NCBI GenBank assembly: GCA_016793465.1
Contig: JAEUJW010000011.1
Location: 49,141 to 113,140 of the forward strand
Origin: Myxococcales bacterium
GTDB taxonomy: Bacteria > Myxococcota > Polyangia > Nannocystales > Nannocystaceae
DNA: 64,000 nucleotides
Direction: 5' to 3'
This document shows, one piece after another, positions 52,668 to 61,538 of the stretch. The notes beneath the pieces are model-generated. The model was given only the letters and a program-made list of their open reading frames with translations, ran no database searches and was not told the DNA's origin. Both the position numbers and the translations under genes were made by a program. Position 1 is the first letter of the stretch, and every line of letters starts with the position of its first letter.

Positions 52668-53852
52668 ATGGCCACCTACGACCCGTCCTCCGATCACCTG
52701 CCCCCCGGGGCGCACCTCGAGACCCTGGCGATCCACGGCGGCCAGCACCCCGACCCGATCACCGGCGCCGTCATGCCGCCGATCTCGCAGAGCTCGACCT
52801 ACGCCCAGAAGGGCCCCGGCGAGCACAGCGGGTTCGAGTACAGCCGCAGCCACAACCCCACGCGCTACGCGCTCGAGCGGGCCGTCGCCGCGCTCGAGGA
52901 CGGGCGCTGGGGCCTCGCGTTCGCCTCGGGCCTGTCGGCCACCAACACCGTGCTGCAATTACTGAACGCGGGCGACCACGTGGTCGCGGCCGACGACATG
53001 TACGGCGGCACCTTCCGCCTGTTCGACAAGGTCCTGCGCCGCCAGGGCATCGAGTTCTCCTACGTCGACCCGACCGACGCCGGGGCGCTCGCCGCCGCCA
53101 TCCGCCCGACCACCAGGCTGGTGTGGGCCGAGACCCCGACCAACCCGTTATTAAAGATCGCCGACCTGCGGGCCGTGGTCGCCGCCTGCCGCGCGCGCGG
53201 GGTCCTGCTCGCGGTCGACAACACCTTCATGTCGCCGGTCGGCCAGCGCCCGCTCGAGCTCGGCGCCGACCTCGTGGTCCACAGCACCACCAAGTACGTC
53301 GGCGGCCACTCGGACGTGGTCGGCGGCGTGATCGTCGGCCGCGATCCTGCCCTACTCGAGCGGCTGGGCTTCCTGCAGAACGCCGTCGGCGCGGTGCCCG
53401 GGCCGATGGACTGCTACCTGACCCTGCGCGGCCTGAAGACCCTCCCGCTGCGCATGCAGAGGCACGGCGAGAACGCGATCACCGTGGCCCGCTTCCTCGA
53501 GCAGCACCCCAGGGTCGAGCGCGTGCTCTACCCCGGCCTCGCCAGCCACCCGCAGCATCAGCTCGCGGCCGCGCAGATGCGCAGCTTCGGCGGCATGATC
53601 TCCTTCTACCTGAAGGGCGACCTCGAGGCCGCGCGCCGGTTCCTCCGCACCGTCCAGGTGTTCACGCTGGCCGAGAGCCTCGGCGGCGTCGAGAGTTTGA
53701 TCGAGCACCCGGCGATCATGACCCACGCGTCGGTGCCGGCGGAGAACCGCCGCAAGCTCGGCATCGCCGACGGCTTCATCCGCGTCAGCGTCGGCGTCGA
53801 GCACGTCGAGGACTTAATTAAAGACCTCGAGCGCGCGTTCGCGGCGGTGTGA
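52668..53852 (+). CDS. Cystathionine gamma-lyase / gamma-synthase family enzyme
   Basis: 394 residues, a Cys/Met metabolism PLP enzyme. Lys209 is in HSTTKYVGGHSD, YSRSHNPTRYALE is the substrate and PLP loop, and SLGGVESLIEHPA lies near the C-terminus. Lyase and synthase cannot be told apart by eye. Following cbs by 31 nt favours gamma-lyase, which splits cystathionine to cysteine, 2-oxobutyrate and ammonia. TTAATTAAA at 53814-53822 is a block of rare codons. A small GC hairpin (53858-53876) follows the stop. Confidence 0.92.
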   Translation: MATYDPSSDHLPPGAHLETLAIHGGQHPDPITGAVMPPISQSSTYAQKGPGEHSGFEYSRSHNPTRYALERAVAALEDGRWGLAFASGLSATNTVLQLLNAGDHVVAADDMYGGTFRLFDKVLRRQGIEFSYVDPTDAGALAAAIRPTTRLVWAETPTNPLLKIADLRAVVAACRARGVLLAVDNTFMSPVGQRPLELGADLVVHSTTKYVGGHSDVVGGVIVGRDPALLERLGFLQNAVGAVPGPMDCYLTLRGLKTLPLRMQRHGENAITVARFLEQHPRVERVLYPGLASHPQHQLAAAQMRSFGGMISFYLKGDLEAARRFLRTVQVFTLAESLGGVESLIEHPAIMTHASVPAENRRKLGIADGFIRVSVGVEHVEDLIKDLERAFAAV

Positions 53853-53857
53853 TCGAC

Positions 53858-53876
53858 GCGGGCCGATAATGCCCGC
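53858..53876 (+). terminator. Short hairpin GCGGGC-cgataat-GCCCGC
   Basis: 6-bp GC stem with a 7-nt AT-rich loop, 5 nt past the gamma-lyase stop and upstream of the next promoter. Confidence 0.45.
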
Positions 53877-53886
53877 CACATTCGCC

Positions 53887-53914
53887 TTGCCGGGGGGGCC
53901 GCGCTGCGTATCCT
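53887..53914 (+). promoter_or_regulatory. Putative promoter of the dioxygenase gene
   Basis: TTGCCG (53887-53892), 16 nt, TATCCT (53909-53914), then 13 nt to the ATG at 53928. Confidence 0.4.
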
Positions 53915-53927
53915 TCTCGGCTTCGCC

Positions 53928-54980
53928 ATGCGTACCACGACCGAGTTGCCCCTCCTGGAGGCGTCGGGAGGCGCCGACGTCTCGCAGCCGACCGCCCGCC
54001 CGAGCGAGCGCTTCGCCGTCGACGACCCGCGCCTGCTCGAGCACCTCGCCGAGCACGGCTACGTGATCGTCCGCGACGTCGCCGACGCCGCGCAGGTGGC
54101 CCGCGCGCACGACCTGCTGTGGTCGCACCTCGAGGGCCTCGGCACCGGCATCGATCGCCGCTCGCCGGCGACGTGGGACGACGAGCGCTGGATCGGCGAC
54201 CCGACCACCGGCATCCTGCCCGACTACGGCGTGCCGCAGAGCGCCTTCCTGTGGCTCATCCGCGGCCTGCCCGCGGTCGCCGAGGCGTTCGCCCGCGTGT
54301 GGGACACCGCCGACCTGCTGGTCAGCTTCGACGCCGCCGGCGCGTTCCGCCCCAGCGCCTTCAAGGGCCGCTGGAAGACCCGCGCCTCGTGGTTCCACGT
54401 CGACCAGAACGGCCTGCGCGAGCCCGGCTTCGCCTGCGTGCAGGGCCTCGTCAACCTCGTCGACGCCGGCCCCGACCGCGGCGGCCTGGTCGTGCTGCCC
54501 GGCTCGCACCGCCGCCACGCCGCGCTGTTCGAGGCCCGCCGCGAGGAGCTGCTGCACGCCCGCGGGTTCGTCAAGCTCACGCCCGAGTGGCTGGCCCGGC
54601 TCGGCGAGGAGCCCGCCCTCAAGGTCTGCTGCGCCGCCGGCGACCTCGTGCTGTGGGACAGCCGCACGGTGCACTGCAACACCCGCGCGCCGGCGCGTCC
54701 GGCCCCCGCCAAGGGCCAGGCGAAGGCCGAGTCTCCCGGCCTCGAGCGCCTGGTCGCCTACGTGTGCATGACCCCGCGCGCCCGCGTCGCCGACCTCGCG
54801 CAGCTGGCCCGCCTGCGCCACGACGCCTACCTGCACGGCCAGGGCACCAACCACGTGCCCTACGAGTTCGAGCCCAAGCCGCCGCCGCCGCCGCGCGAGG
54901 GCCTGCCGGTGCAGTGGCGCTACACCCCGGTCGCCCTCGACGAGCACCAGCGCCGCCTCGCCGGCTTCGACCTCCTCTGA
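53928..54980 (+). CDS. Phytanoyl-CoA dioxygenase (PhyH) family oxygenase
   Basis: 350 residues. The Fe(II) facial triad is visible as H157-x-D159 in WFHVDQN and distal H249 in DSRTVHCN; an Arg about 10-15 residues later would bind 2-oxoglutarate. Such enzymes hydroxylate diverse small molecules. The extended C-terminal region (HDAYLHGQGTNHVPYEF) resembles a subgroup of bacterial PhyH proteins with unknown substrate. It is a single-gene unit bounded by a promoter and a strong terminator. Confidence 0.88.
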   Translation: MRTTTELPLLEASGGADVSQPTARPSERFAVDDPRLLEHLAEHGYVIVRDVADAAQVARAHDLLWSHLEGLGTGIDRRSPATWDDERWIGDPTTGILPDYGVPQSAFLWLIRGLPAVAEAFARVWDTADLLVSFDAAGAFRPSAFKGRWKTRASWFHVDQNGLREPGFACVQGLVNLVDAGPDRGGLVVLPGSHRRHAALFEARREELLHARGFVKLTPEWLARLGEEPALKVCCAAGDLVLWDSRTVHCNTRAPARPAPAKGQAKAESPGLERLVAYVCMTPRARVADLAQLARLRHDAYLHGQGTNHVPYEFEPKPPPPPREGLPVQWRYTPVALDEHQRRLAGFDLL

Positions 54981-54985
54981 AGGCC

Positions 54986-55015
54986 CGCGCGGGGCGCCGG
55001 CTGGTGCCCCGCGCG
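54986..55015 (+). terminator. Intrinsic terminator after the dioxygenase gene
   Basis: CGCGCGGGGC (54986-54995) pairs with GCCCCGCGCG (55006-55015) around a 10-nt loop, followed by CGTTTG, 5 nt past the stop codon. Confidence 0.75.
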
Positions 55016-55096
55016 CGTTTGTGGCAAGGTGCGGCCGTGCCGAAGGCCGTCAGCGATCGTCGGGAACCGGGCAGGGGAGGGCGTTGTCTCCGGCGT

Positions 55097-56140
55097 ATGC
55101 CGAAGCGCCGGTCGCCCCTCTCATCTCTCCTGCTCCTGCTCGCCAGCGTGGGTCTCACGGCCTGCGGCGGCGCCGAGCAAAAGCCGCAGCCGACCCCCGC
55201 ACCGGCCACATCGGCGGCGCCGAGCAAGGCCCCCGCGACCGACGACGACCTCGCCGGCCGCTACGTCGCCGCCAAGGAGCGCTTCGGCGCGCTGCTCCCG
55301 ACCGACAAGGACGGCCCGAAGCGCATCCTCACCGAGCTCGGCCCGGGCCTGCGCGAGGTCGCCGACGCCGCCAAGGACGCGCACCTGCGCGCCAACGCCA
55401 GCCTCCTGCTCGGCACCCTGCACGAGTCGTCCGGCGACGTGCGCTCGGCGATCTCGTTCTACCGCCAGGCCGCCGCGCTGCTCCCCGGCGACGCCGGCCC
55501 GAGCCGCGTCCTCGCCATCGCCCTCGCCGCCGACAATCAATTCAAGGAGGCGATCGCCGAGCAGCGCAAGGTCGTCGAGGACGACGCCGACGACCTCGAG
55601 TCGTGGCTGCTGCTCGGCGAGCTCGCGGTCAAGGCCGGCGAGCAGGACACCGCGACCCAGGCCTACGCCGCCTACGAGATGCGCCGCAAGGGTTTAATTG
55701 ACGGCCTGACCCTGAAGTCGGCCGACGGCACCTTCCCGATCCCCGCCGATCAGCGGGCCGGCTGCGCCCGCGCGCTGATCCCCGCCCGCGACAACGGCAC
55801 CGCGATCGCGCTGCTCTACAGCCTCGAGATCGAGACCGACGCGTCGGTCCGCCTGGCCGTGGTCGAGGCCATGGGCAGCCAGCGCCTGCAGGGCTACAAG
55901 CCCGCGCTCGAGAACCTCCTGAAGAAGGAGTCGACGCAAGAGATGAAGGAGGCGGTCGCCTGGGCCCTCGCGGAGATCCAGCGCGACCCGCTCGACACCC
56001 GCCCGGGCCCGGCCCCGCTGACCGCGCCCGACGCCAAGACCGGCGACGCGAAGGCCGCCGACGCGAAGACCCCGGCCGCCGCGACCGACGCGAAGACCCC
56101 GGCCGCCGCGAAGACCGACGCCAGGTCGCCGGCCGAGTAG
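55097..56140 (+). CDS. TPR/HEAT-repeat lipoprotein heading the gliding-type ABC operon
   Basis: 347 residues from ATG 55097. Lipobox GLTAC, Pro/Ala linker, TPR-like helices (about 100-200, RANASLLLGTLHESSGDVRSA type), then HEAT-like repeats (VRLAVVEAMGSQRLQGY). The tail is built from repeated DAKTPAA units. It lies 7 nt before the ABC ATPase gene, so it is probably an envelope partner of that exporter. A terminator upstream separates it from the dioxygenase. Confidence 0.78.
   Translation: MPKRRSPLSSLLLLLASVGLTACGGAEQKPQPTPAPATSAAPSKAPATDDDLAGRYVAAKERFGALLPTDKDGPKRILTELGPGLREVADAAKDAHLRANASLLLGTLHESSGDVRSAISFYRQAAALLPGDAGPSRVLAIALAADNQFKEAIAEQRKVVEDDADDLESWLLLGELAVKAGEQDTATQAYAAYEMRRKGLIDGLTLKSADGTFPIPADQRAGCARALIPARDNGTAIALLYSLEIETDASVRLAVVEAMGSQRLQGYKPALENLLKKESTQEMKEAVAWALAEIQRDPLDTRPGPAPLTAPDAKTGDAKAADAKTPAAATDAKTPAAAKTDARSPAE
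56060..56111 (+). repeat. Tandem 27-bp repeat in the lipoprotein tail
   Basis: gacgcgaagaccccggccgc plus five bases occurs at 56060-56084 and 56087-56111, encoding DAKTPAAA twice. Related DAKxxDAKAA units lie just before. Confidence 0.8.
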
Positions 56141-56147
56141 CGACGCG

Positions 56148-57179
56148 ATGACAGTGCGCCCGCCAGCGTCCCTCGAGGTCACCGCGCTCTCGCACCGCTA
56201 CAGCGGCGGCGCCGCCCCGGCCCTGGACGGCGTCGGCTTCCGCGTCGAGCCCGGCGCGCGCGTGGGCCTGCTCGGGCCCAACGGCGCCGGCAAGTCGACG
56301 CTCATGCGCCTGGTGTGCGGCTACCTCCCGGTGCAGTCGACCGCGGCCACGCGGGTGCGCGTCGGCGACGTCGACGTCACGCGCGACAGCCTGCGCGCGC
56401 GCAAGCTGGTCGGCTACCTGCCCGAGCAGGTCCCGCTCTACCTCGAGCTCCGCGTGCGCGAGCACCTCGAGTTCCGCGCCGCGATCAAGGGCGTGCCGCG
56501 CAAGCAGCGGCTGCCGGAGATCCACCGCGTCGCCGCCCAGACCGGCCTGTCCCACATGCTCGAGTCGCCGATCCAGCGCCTCAGCCGCGGCTACCGCCAG
56601 CGCGTGGGCATCGCCGACGCGCTGCTCGGCGCCCCGCCGCTGGTCGTGCTCGACGAACCGACCGTCGGCCTCGACCCCAACCAGGTGCTCGAGATCCGGG
56701 CGATGCTGCGGTCCCTCGGCGGCGGTCAGACCCTGGTGTTCTCGTCGCACATCCTCGCCGAGGTCGAGGCGCTGTGCGACCGCGTCGTCATCCTCGCCGG
56801 CGGCCGCGTGGTCGCCGACGAGTCGGTGCGCGAGTCGCAGCAGAGCGCCGAGGTGATCGCCGCCTGGCCGCTCGACCCCGCGCGCCCCGAGCTGCTGCTC
56901 GGCGAGGCCATGCGCCGCTACGACGAGCTGTCCGAACGGCCAGGTCCCGCCCGCGTCGTCGCCTCGGCCGCCAGCGGCGCGCTGCAGCAGGTCCGCGTGG
57001 CCTGCCCGACCCCGGCCGCCGCCGACGCCCTGGCCGCCGCGTTCGGCCAGGCCAGCCTCGCCTGCGGCGTGCCGCTGGTCCGCCTCGAGCTCGGCCGCCG
57101 CAAGCTCGAGGAGCGGTTCGCCCGCGTCACCGCCGGCCAGCCCGACCCGGGCGTCGGCGCCGCTCCGGAGGCCCCGTGA
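56148..57179 (+). CDS. gldA: ABC transporter ATPase, GldA-like
   Basis: 343 residues. Walker A GPNGAGKST, Q-loop YLPEQVPLY, signature LSRGYRQRVGIAD, Walker B VVLDEPTVGLDPNQ, and switch His in SSHI. The Q-loop and signature variants are those of the GldA/ABC-2 group linked to gliding and exopolysaccharide export. About 110 C-terminal residues follow the ATPase. A strong palindrome copy (56926-56945) encodes ELSERPG exactly at that boundary. The stop overlaps the permease start (GTGA). Confidence 0.92.
   Translation: MTVRPPASLEVTALSHRYSGGAAPALDGVGFRVEPGARVGLLGPNGAGKSTLMRLVCGYLPVQSTAATRVRVGDVDVTRDSLRARKLVGYLPEQVPLYLELRVREHLEFRAAIKGVPRKQRLPEIHRVAAQTGLSHMLESPIQRLSRGYRQRVGIADALLGAPPLVVLDEPTVGLDPNQVLEIRAMLRSLGGGQTLVFSSHILAEVEALCDRVVILAGGRVVADESVRESQQSAEVIAAWPLDPARPELLLGEAMRRYDELSERPGPARVVASAASGALQQVRVACPTPAAADALAAAFGQASLACGVPLVRLELGRRKLEERFARVTAGQPDPGVGAAPEAP
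56926..56945 (+). repeat. Dispersed palindrome copy in the GldA-like gene
   Basis: AGCTGTCCGAACGGCCAGGT has two mismatches to the consensus. It is read as E-L-S-E-R-P-G between the ATPase and its C-terminal part. Confidence 0.85.
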
Positions 57180-59410
57180 CGACCCCCGCCGAGCCGCTGC
57201 AGGCCCCGCTGCCGTGGCTGCGCGGCGCCTACCACGTGGCCCGCCGCGAGCTGCTGTCGCTGTTCGTCACCCCGCTCGCGTACCTCGTCGGCACCCTGTT
57301 CCTGCTCAACCAGGGCTGGAACTTCGCGCTGCTGCTGCGCGTGCTCAACGACCCGCTGGCCGCGCCGGGCCCGGTCATGCAGTTCTACTTCGGCGGCTCG
57401 TTCTTCATCTTCTGGCTGCCGGTGATCTTCCTGTGCGCCGCGCTCAGCATGCGCGTGCTCGCCGAGGAGCGCCGCCAGGGCACGCTCGAGGCGCTGCTGA
57501 CCGCGCCGCTGTCGGCCTCGCAGATCGTGCTCGGCAAGTTCGCCGGCGCCTACCTGTTCTACGTGGCCCTGTGGCTGCCGACGGCCGCGTTCTACCTGCT
57601 GCTCGCCGGCGCCGGCGCGCGCCCCGAGGCCGGCCCGGTGCTCGCCGGTTACCTCGGCGTGCTGCTGGTCGGCGCCAGCTTCATCAGCGTCGGCGTGCTG
57701 ACCAGCGCCCTCGCGCGCAGCCAGCTCGCCGCCGCCATCGCGACCTTCGTGACCTGCACGATCGCGGTGATGGCCGGCCTGCTCGTCGACCAGGTCGACG
57801 CCGGCGCGCTCGCCGAGGCCCTGCGCTTCACCAGCCTGCTGGCGATGATGCAGGAGCTCGCGCAGGGCGTGGTCGATCCGCGCTGGCCGTGGATCCACCT
57901 CGGCCTCGCCGCCGTGCTGCTCGCGGCCGCCGTGGTCGCCGTCAACCCGCGCCGCCGCGGCGAGCACGGCCTGCAGGTCGGCCTGCTCGCGCTGCTCTGC
58001 GGCGCCCTGACGGTCCTCGCCGCCCGCCATGGCGAGCGCGCCGACTGGACCGCCGGCCACGTCTACGCCCTCAGCGAGCGCGCGCGCGCGGTGCTCGCGG
58101 GCCTCACGGCCCCGGTCGACGTCAGCGTCGTCGTCCCGACCACGATCGGCGGCGGCCGGCCCAACCCGCTGGCCGCCGAGCTGCGCGAGGTGCTCGCGCG
58201 CATGGCCGCGGTCACGCCGAACCTCCGCGTCCGGTTCGTCGACCCCGACCGCGACCACACCGCGGCCGCCGCGGCGATCGGCGACTTCGGCCTGTCGGGC
58301 CGCGAGCTCGCCGACGGCGTCGTGCTCGTGCGCGCCGGCCACGGCGCCGCCCTGCGCAAGGCCCACCTGCTGCCCGGCGACCTCGTCACCTTCGCCACCG
58401 GCCCCGACGTGCAGACCTCGGGCCCGCGCGTCCGCGAGTTCCGCGGCGAGGAGGCGCTGCTCACCCGCTTCCTCGGCGTCACCGACCCGCGCCGCCTGGT
58501 CGTGTGCGCCACCCAGGGCCACGGCGAGCCCGCGCTCGACAGCCTCGAGCCGTACAGCGGCTACGCCCACCTGCGCGACCTGCTGCGCGACAGCGGCGTC
58601 GACGTGCGCCCCGCCGACCTCGACGCCGCCGCCGGCCTGCAGGGCTGCGACATCGCGCTCGTCGCCGGCCCGCAGGGCCCGCTGCCGGGGCTCCACGCGC
58701 AGGCCCTCGAGCGCTTCGCCGCGGCCGGCGGCGACCTGCTCGTGCTCGCCGGCGCGGTGCTCCTGCGCGGCAAGGACGACCTCGCCCCCCACGGCCTCGA
58801 GCCGCTGCTCGCGCGCTACGGCGTCACCACCGGCGCCCGCGTGGTCGTCGACCCCACGCCGATGGCCGGCGGCACCCCGTTCCTCGCCTTCACCCTGCGC
58901 GACGGCTGGGGCGACCACCCGATCACCACCAGCCTCGTCGGCCAGTCGATGTCCCTCCTGCAGGTCCGCGAGCTCGACCTCCAGCCGCCCGCCGTGCCCC
59001 TGCTGACGACCACCGACGCCGGCCACGCCGAGGCCGACCTCGCCGGGTTCGTCGCCGGCGAACCACCGAGCCTCGACCTCACCACCGACCGCCCGGGCCC
59101 GCTGCCGGTCGCCGCCGCCTCCGAGCTGGCCGGCTCGCGGCTCGTCGTCGTCGCCTCCGCCGACTTCGCCCTCAACGCCCTGCTGCGCGACGACATCGTC
59201 TACGACCGCGGCCGCGACTTCCTGCTCGGCGCCGTCGGCTGGCTCGGCCAGCGCGAGGCCCTGCTCGGCCTGCGCCCGCGCCCGCGCGAGCACGTCAAGC
59301 TGGTGCTCCAGCCCGAGCAGCTCGAGCGCATGATCTGGATGTGCCTCGTCGGCCTGCCCGGCTTCGCCGTGCTGCTCGGCGCCCTCGTGCTGTGGCGGAG
59401 GCGCACGTGA
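57176..59410 (+). CDS. ABC-2 permease fused to a GldG-type domain (GldF-GldG fusion)
   Basis: 744 residues from GTG overlapping the ATPase stop. Residues 1-260 are a six-helix ABC-2 permease (LAEERRQGTLEALLTAPLSA is the diagnostic loop). Residues about 285-710 are the GldG-type periplasmic domain (VYALSERARAVLAGL, then FRGEEALLTRFLGVT), and a final helix plus WRRR anchors the end. GldF and GldG are separate in Bacteroidetes. Fusions are known in Proteobacteria. With GldA it forms an exporter of unknown substrate associated with gliding. Confidence 0.88.
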   Translation: MTTPAEPLQAPLPWLRGAYHVARRELLSLFVTPLAYLVGTLFLLNQGWNFALLLRVLNDPLAAPGPVMQFYFGGSFFIFWLPVIFLCAALSMRVLAEERRQGTLEALLTAPLSASQIVLGKFAGAYLFYVALWLPTAAFYLLLAGAGARPEAGPVLAGYLGVLLVGASFISVGVLTSALARSQLAAAIATFVTCTIAVMAGLLVDQVDAGALAEALRFTSLLAMMQELAQGVVDPRWPWIHLGLAAVLLAAAVVAVNPRRRGEHGLQVGLLALLCGALTVLAARHGERADWTAGHVYALSERARAVLAGLTAPVDVSVVVPTTIGGGRPNPLAAELREVLARMAAVTPNLRVRFVDPDRDHTAAAAAIGDFGLSGRELADGVVLVRAGHGAALRKAHLLPGDLVTFATGPDVQTSGPRVREFRGEEALLTRFLGVTDPRRLVVCATQGHGEPALDSLEPYSGYAHLRDLLRDSGVDVRPADLDAAAGLQGCDIALVAGPQGPLPGLHAQALERFAAAGGDLLVLAGAVLLRGKDDLAPHGLEPLLARYGVTTGARVVVDPTPMAGGTPFLAFTLRDGWGDHPITTSLVGQSMSLLQVRELDLQPPAVPLLTTTDAGHAEADLAGFVAGEPPSLDLTTDRPGPLPVAAASELAGSRLVVVASADFALNALLRDDIVYDRGRDFLLGAVGWLGQREALLGLRPRPREHVKLVLQPEQLERMIWMCLVGLPGFAVLLGALVLWRRRT

Positions 59411-61479
59411 TCCGCCCGACCGCGGTCACGCTCGCCCTGGCGCTCGCCGCCGGCGGAGCCGTGCTGCTCGTGCGCCACGACCCGTGGCGCAGCGGCCCCG
59501 CCGCGGTCCCGCTGGTGTCCAACCAGTCGGCCGCGCGCCGCGTGTTCCCCGAGCTCGCCGAGGACGCCCTGCCGCGCGCCACCATCCGCCTGTCGGCCGG
59601 CGGCCGCGCGCTGACGATCGCCCCCGGCCCCGACGGACGTCACCGCGTGCACCGATCCGACGAGCTGCTCGGGTGGGTCGACGGCGACGCGCTCGACGGG
59701 CTGTGGAGCTCGCTGCGCATGGCCACCACCTTGCGGGCCGTCGCGGCCGGGAGCGAGCTCGGGCCCGAGAGCGGCGCGATCGAGGTCGAGGTCGACGGGC
59801 GCCGCCAGGCCGTGCGCGTGCACGGGGTCACCGCCGACGGCGTCGGCCTCTACGGCGTGCTGGCGGGGGAGGGCGACGAGGCGTGGGTCGTCGAGCCCGA
59901 GCTCGCCGAGCTGCTGCGGCAGGCGCCCGAGGCCTGGGTCGCGCGGCGGCTGCTCCCGCAAGAGCCCGCCGGCGTGGCCGCGTTCACCTGGGACGGCCTC
60001 GCCGTCGCGCGCGGCGAGGACGGCCTGTGGCGCGTCACCGCCGGCGGCCCGCGCCACCTGCTGTCCGACGGCGCCGTCGACCTCCGCCTCGGGCGCCTGC
60101 TGGCGGCCGACCTCGCCCCGCTGCTGGCGCGCGCCGACGCCGGCGCGCACGGCCCGTACACCCGCCGGCTCGCCGTCACCGACATGTCCGGGCGCGTCTC
60201 CGAGGTCCTGTCCGGAGGGACATGTCCCGAGCGCCCCGACCGCCTCGTCGTCGACCGCGGCGAGGGCCTGCTCGGCTGCGTCGAGGCCGACGCGCTGGTC
60301 CCGTGGTCGATGGCCGACCTCGACGCCGGCGTCATCGAGTCGCGGCTGGTCCCGCACGCCTACGGCCGCGTGCTCGCCGTCGATCAGCAGGCCCCCGCGA
60401 AGCGGCGCCTGCGGCGGTTCGGCGGCGGCTGGGTGATCGAGGAGGGCGACGGCCTCGTCGAGGTCGCCGAGCCCGAGGTCTACCGGTGGTTCGCCGCCCT
60501 GCAGGCCGCCGAGGTCGAGCCGCTGCCGGTCGACGTCGCCGCCGAACCGCCGACCGCGCACACGCTGGTGATCGAGACCGACAGCGGCCAGCAGCTGCGC
60601 CTCGCCTGCGGCCCCGGCCCGGCCGGCGCCAGCGTGTGCGCCCGCGACGACGCCCCCGCGCTGCGCGTGCACGGCGAGCTGCCCGAGCTCGCCTTCACCC
60701 GCGACACCTTCGCCGACCGCCGCCTCCTGCGGTTCGGCGCGGGCGACGTGCGGGCCCTCGAGATCCTGCCCGGCGATCCGCGCGGCGGGTCCGTGCGCCA
60801 GAGCGTGCGCCTCGACCTCGGCGTGTGGCGGCTCGACGCGCCCGCGCACCCCGACGGCGCCGGCGTGCTCGACGAGGTCCGCCTCGAGGCCATGCTCGCC
60901 GCCCTGCAGTCGGCGCGCGCCGAGGCGTGGGTCGCGACCCCGGCCGTGGCCCCGCAGCGGACCCTCCGGGTCGAGCGCAGCCCGACCGGCGATCCCGCGG
61001 CCGACACCCTCGAGCTGGCGCTCCACGCCGACTGCCTCGCGCACGTGCCCGGCCAGCGCCGGGCCGCCCGCCTCGCCGCGTCCACCTGCGCCGCCCTCGC
61101 CGACGACCTCCTCTACGACGACCCGCTGCGCGCCTGGCTCGGGCAGGCCCGCAGCGTCGAGATCACCGACCTCGTGCCCGCGGCCCCGCGCCACCTCACC
61201 CTGCGCCGCGAGGACGGCGGCGCGTTCGTCGAGGTCGACGGCGAGCCCGCGCTGGCCCGCCACGTCGCGCGCTGGCAGGCCTTCCGCAGCGCCGGGATCC
61301 GCCGCGGCGAGCCGCGGGGTCAGGCCTCGCTGGCGGCCCGGATCTCGCGGACCAACGCCTCCGTCGTGCGCCTCGAGCTCGGCCCCGTGATCGACGAGGT
61401 CCCGGCCTGGGTCCGCCTCGCGGGCGCCGACTGGTACTACCTCGCCGGGCCGCCGGCCGCGCCGGAGCCCGGCGAGTAG
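59407..61479 (+). CDS. DUF4340 protein, auxiliary component of the GldAFG-type exporter
   Basis: 690 residues from GTG overlapping the previous stop. An N-terminal membrane helix (VTLALALAAGGAVLLV) anchors a large periplasmic part made of repeated DUF4340-type beta domains; LVSNQSAARRVFPELAEDA and IESRLVPHAYGR mark two of them. DUF4340 genes regularly follow gldG homologues. Function is not established. A palindrome copy (60206-60225), with a half copy 23 nt upstream, encodes VLSGGTC in an interdomain stretch. It is last in the operon. Confidence 0.83.
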   Translation: MIRPTAVTLALALAAGGAVLLVRHDPWRSGPAAVPLVSNQSAARRVFPELAEDALPRATIRLSAGGRALTIAPGPDGRHRVHRSDELLGWVDGDALDGLWSSLRMATTLRAVAAGSELGPESGAIEVEVDGRRQAVRVHGVTADGVGLYGVLAGEGDEAWVVEPELAELLRQAPEAWVARRLLPQEPAGVAAFTWDGLAVARGEDGLWRVTAGGPRHLLSDGAVDLRLGRLLAADLAPLLARADAGAHGPYTRRLAVTDMSGRVSEVLSGGTCPERPDRLVVDRGEGLLGCVEADALVPWSMADLDAGVIESRLVPHAYGRVLAVDQQAPAKRRLRRFGGGWVIEEGDGLVEVAEPEVYRWFAALQAAEVEPLPVDVAAEPPTAHTLVIETDSGQQLRLACGPGPAGASVCARDDAPALRVHGELPELAFTRDTFADRRLLRFGAGDVRALEILPGDPRGGSVRQSVRLDLGVWRLDAPAHPDGAGVLDEVRLEAMLAALQSARAEAWVATPAVAPQRTLRVERSPTGDPAADTLELALHADCLAHVPGQRRAARLAASTCAALADDLLYDDPLRAWLGQARSVEITDLVPAAPRHLTLRREDGGAFVEVDGEPALARHVARWQAFRSAGIRRGEPRGQASLAARISRTNASVVRLELGPVIDEVPAWVRLAGADWYYLAGPPAAPEPGE
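60206..60225 (+). repeat. Dispersed palindrome copy with adjacent half copy in the DUF4340 gene
   Basis: TCCTGTCCGGAGGGACATGT is read as V-L-S-G-G-T-C. ACATGTCCGG at 60182-60191 repeats one arm upstream. Confidence 0.65.
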
Positions 61480-61523
61480 CCCGGCGCGGCCGGATCCGCC
61501 ACGCGCGGCGCCGCTCGGGGTGG

Positions 61524-61529
61524 TAGAAC
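61524..61529 (+). promoter_or_regulatory. Putative -10 hexamer TAGAAC
   Basis: It ends 9 nt before the ATG at 61539. There is no Shine-Dalgarno and no clear -35. Confidence 0.3.
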
Positions 61530-61538
61530 CGCGCCGCC

